Shown piece after piece: positions 63,754 through 64,000 of a stretch of DNA of 64,000 nt. Source of the DNA: Aneurinibacillus sp. REN35 (GTDB lineage Bacteria; Bacillota; Bacilli; Aneurinibacillales; Aneurinibacillaceae); assembly GCF_041379945.2 (NCBI RefSeq), contig NZ_JBFTXJ020000008.1, positions 1 through 64,000 on the forward strand, given 5' to 3'. The notes below the pieces were generated by a model, which saw only the letters and a list, made by a program, of their open reading frames with translations, had not been told where the DNA came from and did no database searches. The translations under genes and the position numbers were made by a program. The stretch's first letter is position 1; every line of letters starts with the position of its first letter.

Positions 63754-64000
63754 TTACTTTTCTGTTGTAGGCTTGTAGTGTCCGGGTATGCTTTTGGATG
63801 AAATGGCCAATCGGTTCCAGCCATTAATCGTGATAATTATGGCGATGAGATCGATATATTGTTTTTCATTAAAATGAAGGCGGACCCGCTCATACAGATC
63901 ATCTGGTACACCGTTCGCTGAAATGGTTGTGACTGCTTCCGTTAATTCTAGCGCTGCCCTTTCCGCTTCAAGATAGAATGGTGACTCACGCCAAGTATTC
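63754..64000 (-). CDS. Carboxymuconolactone decarboxylase / AhpD-like protein, C-terminal part
   Basis: The gene enters from the right edge; 81 codons and the stop are in the window. The end reads WRESPFYLEAERAALELTEAV and YIDLIAIIITINGWNRLAIS, as in alkylhydroperoxidase D-like proteins whose conserved block is W-x-E-x-P-F, E-R-A-A-L, N-x-W-N-R. The CxxC active site is outside the window. A terminator follows. Confidence 0.8.
   Translation of the reverse strand, partial: NTWRESPFYLEAERAALELTEAVTTISANGVPDDLYERVRLHFNEKQYIDLIAIIITINGWNRLAISSKSIPGHYKPTTEK

Overview
The window is bacterial chromosome from a low-to-medium GC, endospore-forming Firmicute. The best fit is the Paenibacillaceae / Aneurinibacillus-Brevibacillus type. 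This is inferred from gene content and order: CsaB pyruvyl transferase, the spore protein SspI, ysdB/ysdC-sspI-ysgA-pheST-zapA-cvpA-mutS2 in Bacillus-like order, the yuiABCDE-yumB-yumC block, two T-boxes, a guanine riboswitch, and AGGAGG ribosome binding sites. No rRNA, tRNA, transposase or prophage gene was seen.

Layout. 1-9.7 kb: the start of a P5C dehydrogenase gene behind a sigma-54-type promoter, then a cell-surface polysaccharide region (csaB, a GalE-like epimerase, murJ, three glycosyltransferase-type genes, two DUF4330-like proteins and an O-antigen-ligase-like protein). 9.8-22.7 kb: a complete type I-B CRISPR-Cas locus. An eight-gene minus-strand operon (cas6-cas8b-cas7-cas5-cas3-cas4-cas1-cas2) lies between two arrays of 33 and 29 repeats. 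The arrays point away from each other, and each is led by one of two near-identical leaders in inverted orientation. 22.9-35.2 kb: a MocR-type regulator with a divergent LysE exporter, a glycosyltransferase and UDP-sugar dehydrogenase, a DUF350 protein, mutS2, an amino-acid permease with a divergent LysR regulator, a GNAT protein and a PIG-L deacetylase. 35.2-46.8 kb: cvpA, zapA, pheST with a Phe T-box, DUF2225, TrmH, KtrA, sspI, an M42 peptidase, DUF378, a radical SAM protein and ysdB. 46.9-55.6 kb: ilvBHC-leuAB behind a Leu T-box, and xpt-pbuX behind a guanine riboswitch. 55.7-64 kb: pepA, yuiD, yuiC, yuiB, yuiA, yumB, yumC, small membrane and zinc-ribbon proteins, an exported Fe/Mn superoxide dismutase and the end of an AhpD-like gene.

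Most notable result. Between the cas operon and leader 2 lies a short minus-strand RNA gene with an extended -10 promoter, a degenerate repeat, a 27-nt guide, a second degenerate repeat and an intrinsic terminator. The guide matches 17 of its first 19 positions to the -10/5'UTR of the cas operon itself. The match sits next to a CCT that agrees with the CCN PAM deduced independently from overlapping spacers in the arrays. This looks like a crRNA-like autorepressor of the CreR type. Other signals in the locus are an internal Cas11 start inside cas8b, an attenuator-like hairpin between cas5 and cas3, a leader copy that still carries the last codons of cas2, a spacer that carries an intrinsic terminator, and several pairs of spacers against the same phage sequences.
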